The notes beneath the pieces are model-generated. The model saw only the letters and a list, made by a program, of their open reading frames with translations, did not search any database and was not told where the DNA came from. A stretch of DNA of 64,000 nucleotides from Thiodiazotropha sp040793985 (lineage in GTDB: Bacteria; Pseudomonadota; Gammaproteobacteria; Chromatiales; Chromatiaceae), in contig JBFNJI010000001.1 of assembly GCA_040793985.1 (NCBI GenBank), forward strand, positions 124,001 to 188,000. Reading direction: 5' to 3'. The position numbers were made by a program, and so were the translations under genes. How positions within the stretch are numbered: the stretch's first letter is position 1; every line of letters begins with the position of its first letter. Shown one piece after another: positions 17,035 to 25,595 of the stretch.

Positions 17035-18323
17035 CCCTATTCTGGATGATTATCGCCGGGTTCTCCCTCCTGGCCATGGCCTTTGTTGCATTGCCACTTA
17101 TGCGCAAGCAGATTGCAAACAGCATCACTTCCGATGAACTCAACCTGGCCGTCTTCAAACAACAGCTCGCAGAGCTGGACAGCGACCTGGAAACCGGCAT
17201 CCTCGACCAGGCCCGGTACGATGCGGCACGCAGGGATCTCGAGAAAGAACTGCTGACGGATATATCCGAAGAACCGCAGCAACCCAAAAGCAAGGCTGTG
17301 GGCCAGGCCATGGCGCTCAGCGCATTTGCGGTACCGGTCGCTGCCCTGGTGATGTACCAATTGATCGGCTCCCCTGAAATCATCCAACGTCTGGCCAGTC
17401 AACCGGCGACCATGCCCACTGCAGAAAGCCAATCGCCGACTCACGCACCCAATATGCAGAACATGCCGCCCATGGATGAGCTGGTAAAACGGCTCGCAGC
17501 GAAGATGGAAGAGGAACCGGACAATCAGGAAGGATGGATAATGCTTGGACGCAGCTACATGGCGCTAAACGACCAGTCGGCGGCGATCCATGCCTTTGAA
17601 CGCGCCATGGAGATAAGTGATGAGAATATAGGCCTCCTCCTGCCCTATGCAGAAGCTGTCGCCTCCATGAACGGAAATGACTTCACCGGCCGCGCGGCAC
17701 CGATGGTGGAAAAGGCTTTCGAACTGGAGCCCAACAACCCGAACGTACTCTGGATCGCAGGCATACTCGCCTATCAGCGTACCAACTACCAGGAAGCGGT
17801 AGATCATTGGTCTTTGCTGCGAGGAATGTTGAAACCGCAAAGTGCAGAACTCGAATCGGTCAACAGCGCCCTCGACGATGCCCGTGCCCAGTTGGGGCTT
17901 CCTCCGGAGGAGCCGGCACTACCCAGCATCGCACAGCCCAAGGCGCCTGTTACAGAAAAGGTTGCTGCGGATCAGGGCAAGTCGCTGAAGGTCGAAATCT
18001 CACTTTCACCCAAAATGGAGCAGAAGGCAAAACCGGATGACCTGCTGTTTATCTATGCCAGGGCAGTGAGCGGTCCGCCCATGCCGGTGGCCGCGGTACG
18101 CAAAAAGGTCCGCGACCTCCCTCTTTCCATCAGTCTCGATGACAGTATGGCGATGATGCCACAGATGAAACTCTCTCAATTTTCCCAGGTATCGGTAGGT
18201 GCGCGCATATCCCTGTCCGGAAGCCCCACCGCGCAAAGCGGTGACCTCGAGGGGGAGATCAGCGCTGTCAGCCCCGGACAGACGGAAATAGTAAAGGTTG
18301 TGATCGATTCGGTTCACCCCTGA
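17031..18323 (+). CDS. ccmI: cytochrome c maturation TPR protein CcmI (CycH)
   Basis: Apocytochrome c chaperone that presents C-terminal helices to the ligation complex. 430 residues: two N-terminal transmembrane helices (about 3-22 and 90-110) flanking a cytoplasmic coiled region with the typical FKQQLAELDSDLETGIL segment, then periplasmic TPR repeats (about 145-290; GWIMLGRSYMALNDQSAAIHAFERAM is one), then a beta-rich C-terminal domain (about 310-430). Last gene of the ccm operon. After it a GC-rich stretch (about 18370-18425) could fold into a terminator, but I cannot define one. Confidence 0.93.
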   Translation: MTLFWMIIAGFSLLAMAFVALPLMRKQIANSITSDELNLAVFKQQLAELDSDLETGILDQARYDAARRDLEKELLTDISEEPQQPKSKAVGQAMALSAFAVPVAALVMYQLIGSPEIIQRLASQPATMPTAESQSPTHAPNMQNMPPMDELVKRLAAKMEEEPDNQEGWIMLGRSYMALNDQSAAIHAFERAMEISDENIGLLLPYAEAVASMNGNDFTGRAAPMVEKAFELEPNNPNVLWIAGILAYQRTNYQEAVDHWSLLRGMLKPQSAELESVNSALDDARAQLGLPPEEPALPSIAQPKAPVTEKVAADQGKSLKVEISLSPKMEQKAKPDDLLFIYARAVSGPPMPVAAVRKKVRDLPLSISLDDSMAMMPQMKLSQFSQVSVGARISLSGSPTAQSGDLEGEISAVSPGQTEIVKVVIDSVHP

Positions 18324-18570
18324 CCGACAGCAACGGCCTCTCGGTGGCGTCCTAATCCCAGCCACACCGCCGGCAAGCGTGGAGGGGGACGGCCCTGCCC
18401 CCATGAAAATGCCGGGACCCCGCTTTTTCTTACATTTACCTGTTCAAACTCAACAACTCCTGTGATCTGATTGATATACTGGCTTAAACAAAAGAAAACT
18501 AATATCCTTTTGCCGGTATCGACCTTCAATTTGTTGGAAAGACCCGCGCATTCCGCTGATAGGAGTCACT

Positions 18571-20607
18571 ATGGCCAGTTATTCGACCCACGACATTCGC
18601 AATATCGCCCTCGTCGGGCATGCCGGAGCTGGCAAGACCAGTCTGATCGAGTCCCTACTGCATCGAAGCGGCATGATTCAGACTGCTGGCACTATCGAGA
18701 GGGGTGATACCGTTTGCGATTATGACGATATGGAAAAAGAGCAGCAGCACTCCCTCGACATCGCAATCGTCCATCTCAGTCATGAAAACAAACAGGTCAA
18801 CATGATCGACACACCCGGCTACGCCGACTTTCTCGGCCGGGGTATCAGCATTCTGCCGGCTGTGGAGACGGCGGCCACCGTGGTCAATGCCACCACCGGT
18901 ATTGAGCCTGTCACCATCCGCATGATGGAAGCGGCAAAAAGGAGAAACCTGTGCCGGATTATCATCATAAACAAGATCGATGCCGACGGTGTCGACTACG
19001 AAGCACTGCTGAATAACTTGCAGGAGAGCTTCGGCAAAGAGTGTCTACCCATCAATCTACCCGCCGATAACGGGCAACGGGTGATTGACTGTTTCTTTCA
19101 GCCTGGCGGTGATCCAACCGATTTTTCGTCGGTTTCGCAGGCTCACGACAATATGATCGACCAGGTGGTCGAGGTGGACGAGGAGCTGATGGAGCTCTAC
19201 CTGGAACAAGGTGAGGCGCTGGAGCCGGAACAGCTGCACGACCCCTTCGAGAAGGCGTTGCGTGAAGGTCATCTGATTCCAGTCTGTTTCGTGTCGGTTG
19301 AAAACGGTGCCGGAATCGATGAATTGCTGACCCTGTTTGCGCGCCTGATGCCGGATCCCACCGAGGGTAATCCTCCCCCTTTCATGAAGGGCGAAGGGGC
19401 CGATATGCAACCTGTCGAGGTCACGCCTGATCCGGACAAGCATGTCATCGGACACGTTTTCAAAGTCCTTAACGATCCCTACCGGGGCAAGCTGGGAATC
19501 TTTCGCGTACATCAGGGAACCCTGGAGACCAATGCACAGCTCTACATCGGCGACGCCCGCAAGCCGTTCAAGGTAAACCACCTGCTCAGGCTGATGGGTA
19601 AGGAACAGGATGAGCTGAGTCAGGCGGTACCCGGTGATATTTGTGCCGTTGCGAGGATAGAGGATATCCATTTCGATGCCGTCCTGCATGACTCCCATGA
19701 CGAGGACCACCACCATCTGCGTTCCATCGAATGTCCGGTGCCTCTGTTCGGTCTTGCCATCAACACCACGAAACGGGGTGACGAGCAGAAACTGAGCGAC
19801 GCCCTGCACAAGCTTGAAGACGAAGACCCCTGTTTCCATGTGGAGCACAACGTCAGCCTCAACGAAACCGTGATGCGCGGTCTTGGAGAGATGCATCTAG
19901 AGGTTTTGCTGCAGCAGATCAAGAAGAAGTATGGCGTCGTAGTGGACACCCATCCACCGAGCATCGCCTACCGCGAAACGATCACTCGCAAATCAGAGGC
20001 CAGCTATCGGCACAAAAAGCAGACCGGAGGCGCTGGCCAGTTTGGTGAAGTACATATTCGCATCGAGCCACTTGCTCGCGGAGATGGCTTCGAGTTTGTG
20101 AACAAAATCGTCGGCGGTGCGATTCCGGGGCAGTTCATACCCGCTGTCGAGAAGGGTGTGAAACAGGCCATGGAGGAAGGTGCAATCGGTGGTTTTGCCA
20201 TGCAGGACGTTCGTGTGATCGTCTATGATGGCAAATACCATGCTGTCGACTCCAAGGAGATTGCCTTCGTAACCGCCGGAAAGAAGGCGTTCCTTGAGGC
20301 GGTGGATAAAGCCGGCCCGGTGATCCTGGAACCGATTGTGAATATCTCCATCACCACGCCGGACAATTTCATGGGCGACTTGACCGGTGACCTTGCCGGA
20401 AGAAGGGGACAGATCAGCGGCACCGAATCGGGGCACAATAATATGCTGATCATTAAAGGCCAGGCACCGCTTGCGGAACTGGAAGGGTATGCAACTCAGC
20501 TTAAGGCGATCACGGGTGGGGAAGGCAACTATGCCATAGAGTTCAGCCACTACGAAGCGGTACCCGCCAATGTACAGCAACAACTTAAAACAGCTACCAG
20601 GGAGTAG
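18571..20607 (+). CDS. elongation factor G-like translational GTPase (EF-G2 type)
   Basis: A 678-residue protein with the EF-G domain order: GTPase domain (about 1-265), domain II, domain III, domain IV and a V-like C-terminus. P-loop GHAGAGKTS (16-24) and NKID (about 134-137) are present. The switch II motif reads DTPGYADF, so the catalytic-histidine position is Tyr84, and the P-loop has Ala where canonical EF-G has Val-Asp. These features fit the EF-G-like paralogue group (for example Thermus EF-G-2), not the main EF-G. It stands outside any str operon. Role unknown; possibly specialised translation or stress. A strong terminator follows. Confidence 0.88.
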   Translation: MASYSTHDIRNIALVGHAGAGKTSLIESLLHRSGMIQTAGTIERGDTVCDYDDMEKEQQHSLDIAIVHLSHENKQVNMIDTPGYADFLGRGISILPAVETAATVVNATTGIEPVTIRMMEAAKRRNLCRIIIINKIDADGVDYEALLNNLQESFGKECLPINLPADNGQRVIDCFFQPGGDPTDFSSVSQAHDNMIDQVVEVDEELMELYLEQGEALEPEQLHDPFEKALREGHLIPVCFVSVENGAGIDELLTLFARLMPDPTEGNPPPFMKGEGADMQPVEVTPDPDKHVIGHVFKVLNDPYRGKLGIFRVHQGTLETNAQLYIGDARKPFKVNHLLRLMGKEQDELSQAVPGDICAVARIEDIHFDAVLHDSHDEDHHHLRSIECPVPLFGLAINTTKRGDEQKLSDALHKLEDEDPCFHVEHNVSLNETVMRGLGEMHLEVLLQQIKKKYGVVVDTHPPSIAYRETITRKSEASYRHKKQTGGAGQFGEVHIRIEPLARGDGFEFVNKIVGGAIPGQFIPAVEKGVKQAMEEGAIGGFAMQDVRVIVYDGKYHAVDSKEIAFVTAGKKAFLEAVDKAGPVILEPIVNISITTPDNFMGDLTGDLAGRRGQISGTESGHNNMLIIKGQAPLAELEGYATQLKAITGGEGNYAIEFSHYEAVPANVQQQLKTATRE

Positions 20608-20692
20608 TTGCATTTCTATGACTTTTTAGTCATCGAAACCGAAGCCAATACCCACTTGGGGGTAGCGGCACCGAGCCGAATAGGTAAGCCTG

Positions 20693-20735
20693 ATCCGCTC
20701 TGTTTTACATAGGCAAAAACAGAGCGGATTTTTTG
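20693..20735 (+). terminator. rho-independent terminator after the EF-G-like gene
   Basis: ATCCGCTCTGTTTT pairs with AAAAACAGAGCGGAT across a short ACATAGG-type loop and is followed by TTTTTTG. A long perfect stem and T-run make this a confident call. It closes the ccm/EF-G side and separates it from the cytochrome region. Confidence 0.88.
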
Positions 20736-20904
20736 TTTCGATTCTTGACAAAAATCCCCAAATGCAAAAAAAGAAAAACCAAAAAAGGCCAATCAAACAC
20801 GGGGTGAAATAGAATCTAGCCTAGATGAAAACTAAGCAAAAATTGCATTTTCCCGCCGTCTATTTAACACAGTATTTTGCAAAATAATGAATAACTTGTA
20901 ATGC

Positions 20905-20918
20905 TTGATCTAGATCAA
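20905..20918 (+). promoter_or_regulatory. perfect FNR/ANR binding site
   Basis: TTGAT-CTAG-ATCAA is an exact match to the FNR consensus TTGAT-N4-ATCAA and lies inside the 16-base perfect palindrome CTTGATCTAGATCAAG. A -10-like TATAGA at 20944-20949 places the centre about 41-45 bases before the expected start point, the class II activator geometry. The next gene downstream is the octaheme cytochrome at 21198. Confidence 0.82.
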
Positions 20919-21197
20919 GGCGAACATCTTCCCGAACCGTTGTTATAGACCCGTGTAAGCATAATACGAACAGGGTTTTACTGACTAATAACACTAAGAG
21001 TGAAACCATGCAGTCCCCATATCAATAATAATCTGGGGTTGGGGGAAAGTCGTAACCATCCTTTCTATACATATTGGCTTGCTCAATCACTTGGGGGGAC
21101 TCATCTGTTGCGCTTGTGTTTCATTATTTCTGTGTTTCCATACCACATGCGTGCCGCTGAATCTCTTCCTCACTGTCAACCCATTTAGGAGGGAGCT

Positions 21198-22691
21198 ATG
21201 AAACGCTTCGGTAATGGTCGATTCAGCGCAATATTGGGGAGTGTTGCAGCAGGAATCACACTGCTGCTGCAAGTCTCTACAGCAGACGCTGCAAGACCGT
21301 CAGGTGAGATTGGTAAAGATTGGGGTAACCCGAAAGGCCACGAATGTGTCGAGTGTCATTGGATGGAAGATCCAGGTCTGACCATGGAGTGGAACAACAG
21401 TCAACATGGACAAAGTGGCGTCAACTGTCTCGACTGTCATGAGGCAAAACCAGAAGACAAGGATGGTTTCGAACACGAGGGATCCCGTATCTCCATCATT
21501 GTGACCCCCAAGGACTGCTCCAAATGTCACTCCGTCGAATTTGAAGAGATGGACGGCTCCCACCACTCCAAAGGCGGCCAGATCCTGGCATCTCTCGATA
21601 ATCTGCTCGGTGAAGTGGTTGGCGGACCAGCCGCTGTAAACGCCGGTTGTCGTCAGTGCCATGGCTCGAAGGTTGAAATCGGCGATGACGGTCGCCCGCT
21701 GCCGACCACCTGGCCCAACACCGGTATCGGCCGCCTCAATCCTGACGGTTCCGCCGGTTCCTGTACCGCCTGTCACGGTCGCCATCGCTTCTCCAAGGCC
21801 CAGGCCCGTACACCTGACACCTGCGGTAAGTGCCACGTTGGCCCCGACCATCCGCAGATCGAGGTCTACAACGAGTCCAAGCACGGCATCATCTACCGCG
21901 CCAAGGTCGATGAGATGAACATGGAGTCCGACAAGTGGGTCGCCGGTGTCGACTACTCAGCCGCTCCCACCTGCGCTACCTGCCACATGAGCGCCGGCGG
22001 CAAAGAGGGCAAGACCCATAACGTTGGCGATCGTATCTCCTGGACCCTGCGTCCGCCGATCTCTCAGAAGATCAACCTGGTTCGCCTGGAGAACGGTGAT
22101 GAGTTTGACGTCAAAGAGGGTAAGGAAATCCCCAAGGTCGGCGATAAGGCCAAGGGTTCTACCGTGATCGAAGTCGTGACCTGGAAGGAACGTCGTAAGA
22201 AGATGCAGGAAGTCTGTAAAGCCTGCCACAGCGACAGCGTCATCAACGGCCACTATAACCAGTTCGACAACGTGGTGGAGCTCTACAACGAGAAGTTCGC
22301 CAAGCCTATCGCCGCTGTGATGGGCGAGTTGAAGAAGAACGGCTATATCACCAAGGCCCCGTTTGACGACAAGATCGAGTGGACCTGGTGGGAGATCTGG
22401 CATCACGAAGGTCGCCGCGCACGTCACGGCGCGTCCATGAGTGGTCCCGACTATACCTGGTGGCACGGTATCTACGATGTGGCCAAACACACCTACATGA
22501 AGTGGATACCTGAGCTGAAAGATGTGGCTATGAAGAAGGACGGCAACTCCAAGTTCGCCGACGCCATGCTCGATAAGTACTTCCGTCCGATCGAGGGCCA
22601 TACCTGGTACTTCGAGGGCATGAGCAAGGAGTCCATCGAAAAGGTACGTAAAGGGTTCGAAGAGCGCTACGGTAAAGGTGCGCTTAAGTAA
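21198..22691 (+). CDS. octaheme cytochrome c, hydroxylamine oxidoreductase (HAO) family
   Basis: Periplasmic multihaem oxidoreductase, 497 residues. A Sec signal peptide (about 1-31, ending STADA-A) is followed by exactly eight CxxCH motifs at Cys50, 77, 107, 151, 189, 209, 259 and 340. The haem-free C-terminal half (345-497) has WEIWHHEGRRARHGASMSG and PDYTWWHGIYDV segments typical of HAO. In nitrifier HAO a C-terminal-half tyrosine crosslinks the catalytic haem; Tyr419 and neighbours are candidates, but I cannot decide this by eye. No ammonia monooxygenase, cytochrome c554 or cM552 gene is near. With a perfect FNR box upstream, a reductive or detoxifying role on nitrite/hydroxylamine under low oxygen is more likely than nitrification (inference). 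Followed by its own terminator. Confidence 0.9.
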   Translation: MKRFGNGRFSAILGSVAAGITLLLQVSTADAARPSGEIGKDWGNPKGHECVECHWMEDPGLTMEWNNSQHGQSGVNCLDCHEAKPEDKDGFEHEGSRISIIVTPKDCSKCHSVEFEEMDGSHHSKGGQILASLDNLLGEVVGGPAAVNAGCRQCHGSKVEIGDDGRPLPTTWPNTGIGRLNPDGSAGSCTACHGRHRFSKAQARTPDTCGKCHVGPDHPQIEVYNESKHGIIYRAKVDEMNMESDKWVAGVDYSAAPTCATCHMSAGGKEGKTHNVGDRISWTLRPPISQKINLVRLENGDEFDVKEGKEIPKVGDKAKGSTVIEVVTWKERRKKMQEVCKACHSDSVINGHYNQFDNVVELYNEKFAKPIAAVMGELKKNGYITKAPFDDKIEWTWWEIWHHEGRRARHGASMSGPDYTWWHGIYDVAKHTYMKWIPELKDVAMKKDGNSKFADAMLDKYFRPIEGHTWYFEGMSKESIEKVRKGFEERYGKGALK

Positions 22692-22710
22692 TTCCCCTTA
22701 ACGCCATGTA

Positions 22711-22747
22711 CCCCTTCAGGCTTAACAGCCTGAGGGGGTCTTTTTTT
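22711..22747 (+). terminator. rho-independent terminator after the octaheme cytochrome
   Basis: CCCCTTCAGGCT pairs with AGCCTGAGGGG around TAAC (one bulged T), followed by GTC and seven or more T. It separates the octaheme gene from the TPR/sulfide dehydrogenase genes, although read-through is possible as no clear promoter is visible in the short gap after it. Confidence 0.85.
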
Positions 22748-22772
22748 CATCTTCCTGTACTAGAGGTTATTC

Positions 22773-23219
22773 ATGGGGAGACTATTCATCTATCTGCTGG
22801 CGCTCTCACTCAGCCTGGGTGGAATCACGTCGGCAATGGCACAAGAGAGTGTCAAGCAGTTGATTGCGGATGCACAACAGTTATCCGAAGCAGGTAACCT
22901 GCCTGAAGCACACGCTATACTGGTTAAAGCTGTTGAGACAGATCCGCAGTCTTCACCCGCGCATACACGACTTGGGGGTGTGGAACTGCTGCAACGCAAC
23001 TATCAGTCCGGCATCAAACGTTTTCAGCAGGCAATTATGCTGGATCGTGCCAATGCGGATGCCTTCGTTGGACTGGCTGTCGCCTACCTGCACCTGGGTC
23101 GCTATGCCCTGGCCAGAGAGGCGCTGAAAGAAGCTGAGCAACTTGGCCCGTCGAAACAGCAAGATATCGATAAAGTACTGGCTTGGCTCGATCAAAGATC
23201 CGGAAAATCCGGACACTGA
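22773..23219 (+). CDS. exported tetratricopeptide-repeat protein
   Basis: A 148-residue protein with a Sec signal peptide (hydrophobic 4-20, likely cut after SAMA at about 25). The mature part is built of about three TPR units (about 28-135), for example SPAHTRLGGVELLQRNYQSGIKRFQQAI and ADAFVGLAVAYLHLGRYALAREALKEA. TPR proteins act as protein-protein adaptors. Placed 26 bases before the diheme cytochrome gene, it could help assemble or dock the cytochromes in the periplasm; this is inference from position. Confidence 0.82.
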   Translation: MGRLFIYLLALSLSLGGITSAMAQESVKQLIADAQQLSEAGNLPEAHAILVKAVETDPQSSPAHTRLGGVELLQRNYQSGIKRFQQAIMLDRANADAFVGLAVAYLHLGRYALAREALKEAEQLGPSKQQDIDKVLAWLDQRSGKSGH

Positions 23220-23245
23220 GTCACGGTCCACCTGAGGAGATATTC

Positions 23246-23914
23246 ATGAAAATAAACAGAAAACTGTTACAGGCACTGACAGTCGGCGTGTTGTTTGGCT
23301 GGCTGGTGTCAAGCTGCACCACTACCGACAGTGCAATGAAAAAAGAGGCCGCCGCACCTGCCGCAAAAGCTGAAGCGAAGATGGCTCCGGCCAAACTCAG
23401 AGGCGTCAGGTCACCCAGCATGCTGGCCAATACCTGTGCCGGTTGCCATGGCACCGACGGTGCCAGCGCGGGTGACGCTATGCCCATCATCGGTGGCATG
23501 GAAAAAGAGTATATGCAACTGGTATTGGCCGAGTTCAAGAGTGGTGAGCGTGACTCGACCATAATGGGTCGTATCGCCAAGGGCTACTCTGACAACGAAC
23601 TGAAGGCGATCGCCTCATATATAGCCAGCAAGCCTTGGGTTTCCAGCCCGGCTAAAGCTGACAAAAAGCTGGCGGCGATAGGCAAGAAGATTCACGATGA
23701 GAAGTGCAAGACATGCCATGAAGATGGCGGTAGGGTTCAGGAGGACGATGCTCCCCGTCTGGCAGGACAGTGGCTGGACTACACCATGATCTACCTGAAG
23801 GACTGCCATAAAAAAGGCCGGCGCTGCCAGCCGAGAAAAATGGGTAAACGAGTCGCCCAACTCTCTGAGAAAGAGTTGCTGGCCGTGGCTCACTACTATC
23901 TGAGCGAGAAATGA
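23246..23914 (+). CDS. fccA: diheme cytochrome c subunit of flavocytochrome c sulfide dehydrogenase
   Basis: Start set at the ATG at 23246, behind GAGGAGA; a longer frame from 23183 would only add upstream-gene sequence. 222 residues. The N-terminus has a signal segment ending LVSSC, a credible lipobox with Cys24, then an Ala/Lys-rich linker (about 30-52). Two cytochrome c4-like domains carry CAGCH (Cys64-His68) and CKTCH (Cys154-His158). It accepts electrons from the FAD subunit encoded 11 bases downstream. A lipid anchor would tether the enzyme to a membrane, whereas the classical Allochromatium protein is soluble. Two extra cysteines (187 and 194) are present. Confidence 0.85.
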   Translation: MKINRKLLQALTVGVLFGWLVSSCTTTDSAMKKEAAAPAAKAEAKMAPAKLRGVRSPSMLANTCAGCHGTDGASAGDAMPIIGGMEKEYMQLVLAEFKSGERDSTIMGRIAKGYSDNELKAIASYIASKPWVSSPAKADKKLAAIGKKIHDEKCKTCHEDGGRVQEDDAPRLAGQWLDYTMIYLKDCHKKGRRCQPRKMGKRVAQLSEKELLAVAHYYLSEK

Positions 23915-23925
23915 GGGGGAGCACA

Positions 23926-25212
23926 ATGGCTAAACTGACACGCAGAAAATTTATCAAGGCAAGCGGTGCTTGCGCCGCGCTGGGTGTGGCAACAGCTTTC
24001 AGCCCTGCCTCATTCGGTAAAAGCGCCAAGGGCCGGGTGGTTGTTATAGGTGGTGGTTATGGTGGATCTATCGCTGCCAAGTATATCAAAAAGGCAGATC
24101 CCTCCATCGATGTCATGTTGATTGAAAAAGACGCCCAGTATGTCTCCTGCCCGCTCAGTAATGAGGTATTGGGTGGAGAGCGTGACATCGGCAGCATCAC
24201 TTTCAACTACAAGGCCATGAGTCAGAACCACGGTATCAAGGTGGTACATGACGAGGTGGTGGAGATCGATGCGGCAAACCACAGTGTAAAGGTTGCCGGT
24301 GGGAAACAGTATCAGTATGACAAACTGGTGGTTTCACCCGGTGTCGACTTCCGCTATGAGTTGATCGAAGGCCATAACGCAGCCGTAGCTGAGAAGATAA
24401 CCCATGCATGGAAAGCGGGCCCTCAAACCACTACGCTGCGCAAGCAGCTTATGGCAATGAAGGATGGCGGTGTCTGCTATATCGCCGCGCCACCCAATCC
24501 CTTCCGTTGCCCACCTGGTCCCTATGAGCGTGCCGCACAGATCGCCCACTACTTCAAGCAGCACAAGCCCAAGTCGAAGGTCATCATCCTGGATGCCAAG
24601 GACAAGTTCTCCAAACAGGGCCTCTTCATGCAGGGCTACAAGAAGTTCTACGGGGATACCATCGAATGGGTGAGCGGCGCCAACGGCGGTATTATCGAAG
24701 CGATCGATGCGGATAACATGACCCTGGTGGGTCAGGTGGATGAGTACAAGGGCGATGTCCTCAACGTCATCCCTGCACAGAAGGCAGGCAAGATCGCGCA
24801 AATGGCCGGGTTGGCCGACGACTCCGGCTGGTGTCCTGTCAATCAGGGCACTTTCGAGTCCAAAATCCATAAGGATATCTATGTCATCGGTGACGCCAGC
24901 ATCGCCGGCAAGATGCCGAAGTCAGGATATGCGGCTAATTCACAGGGTAAGGTCTGTGCCGCAGCGATCGTAGCGACACTGAATGGTGAACCGCCAGGTG
25001 AGCCTTCCTATGTGAATACCTGCTACAGCATCATCACGCCTGATTGGGGTATTTCGGTGGCTGCTGTCTATGAGCTGGTCGACGGTAAAATTGTCGGCAT
25101 CAAGGGCGCGGGCGGCCTCTCCCCCATGGATGCGTCTGCGAAGATAAGGGCCATCGAAGTGCAGTATGCGCGCAGTTGGTTCAAGAACATCACAGCAGAT
25201 ATGTTCACCTAA
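23926..25212 (+). CDS. fccB: flavocytochrome c sulfide dehydrogenase, flavoprotein subunit
   Basis: Periplasmic FAD enzyme oxidising sulfide to sulfur/polysulfide. Start set at 23926 (MAKLTRRKF), giving 428 residues with a Tat signal (RRKFIKA, cut after roughly residue 30). FAD-binding GGGYGGSIAAKY lies at 42-53. Cys75 in SCPLSNEVLGG corresponds in position to the covalent FAD-linking cysteine of Allochromatium FccB, and Cys195/Cys366 correspond in spacing to its redox disulfide pair. The C-terminal FCSD dimerisation domain follows (about 355-428). With the diheme partner directly upstream, the assignment over plain sulfide:quinone reductase is strong. Confidence 0.93.
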   Translation: MAKLTRRKFIKASGACAALGVATAFSPASFGKSAKGRVVVIGGGYGGSIAAKYIKKADPSIDVMLIEKDAQYVSCPLSNEVLGGERDIGSITFNYKAMSQNHGIKVVHDEVVEIDAANHSVKVAGGKQYQYDKLVVSPGVDFRYELIEGHNAAVAEKITHAWKAGPQTTTLRKQLMAMKDGGVCYIAAPPNPFRCPPGPYERAAQIAHYFKQHKPKSKVIILDAKDKFSKQGLFMQGYKKFYGDTIEWVSGANGGIIEAIDADNMTLVGQVDEYKGDVLNVIPAQKAGKIAQMAGLADDSGWCPVNQGTFESKIHKDIYVIGDASIAGKMPKSGYAANSQGKVCAAAIVATLNGEPPGEPSYVNTCYSIITPDWGISVAAVYELVDGKIVGIKGAGGLSPMDASAKIRAIEVQYARSWFKNITADMFT

Positions 25213-25256
25213 TAATAGATAATCTCGGAAGAGTAGCAATTAAAACAGGCAAGTTG

Positions 25257-25282
25257 AGCGCCGCTATGCGGCGCTTTTTTTT
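25257..25282 (+). terminator. rho-independent terminator after fccB
   Basis: AGCGCCGC-TAT-GCGGCGCT is a perfect 8-bp stem with a three-base loop, followed directly by a run of eight T. It ends the TPR-fccA-fccB transcript. Confidence 0.93.
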
Positions 25283-25595
25283 GCATTAATTTTCAGACTG
25301 ACGAATAAAGTTTCCACGAAACCTGTATTGCCTTTTATAACGAAGCGAACGGGAAACCCCTCATACTGGCGCTTGTTCAACACAAACTGCCAGCTTTGTC
25401 CCTGCCGGTTAGGGAACATACCGGTACATGAGTGTGCGACATGACGCATGCTCCCCCCCTTCGAGGGGGGATATCACACATATCATGAAATCAAATCAGA
25501 CCAGACCTTATAAATTTGCTATATACCTACACATCCTGAATGTCCATTTATCCATTGTTAAATTCTGCGTGGCCGAAGGTTGCTTTTTACCCTGA
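25283..25595. other. gap between convergent fccB and rpfF, with a GC hairpin
   Basis: About 310 bases. At 25453-25470 a C7 run, TTCGA and G6 form a strong hairpin with a UUCG-like loop, but no T-tract follows on either strand. It may still stop the rpfF message. A minus-strand frame of 61 codons (25264-25449) covers part of the gap; I do not consider it demonstrated. Confidence 0.5.

Larger units (their letters stand above)
20608..21197. other. 590-base regulatory region upstream of the octaheme cytochrome
   Basis: No convincing gene. Contents: a small hairpin near 20618-20633, a GC-rich possibly structured stretch 20640-20692, the terminator, a very A-rich block (about 20740-20830), the perfect FNR-type box at 20905-20918, a TATAGA -10-like hexamer at 20944-20949, and a leader of about 240 bases. 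The octaheme gene has a strong AGGAGGGAG ribosome-binding site at about 21187-21195. Confidence 0.6.

Noticed and set aside
18340..18430. Rho-independent terminator after ccmI
   Set aside because: GC-rich blocks such as GGGGGACGGCCCTGCCCCC can fold, but no clean stem with a T-run is placed directly after; left uncalled.
21000..21188. 62-codon frame immediately before the octaheme cytochrome
   Set aside because: Lies in the leader between the promoter and a strong ribosome-binding site; composition (His, Tyr, Ser mix with no signal or fold cue) is not convincing. A leader peptide cannot be excluded but is unsupported.
21198..22691. Evidence of ammonia oxidation (nitrifier)
   Set aside because: An octaheme cytochrome alone is not enough; no ammonia monooxygenase or cytochrome c554/cM552 genes are present, and the FNR box points to low-oxygen use.
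25264..25449. 61-codon minus-strand frame between fccB and rpfF
   Set aside because: Overlaps the fccB terminator stem and ends in its poly-A complement; no ribosome site or recognised motif. Some segments look protein-like, so a decayed fragment is possible.
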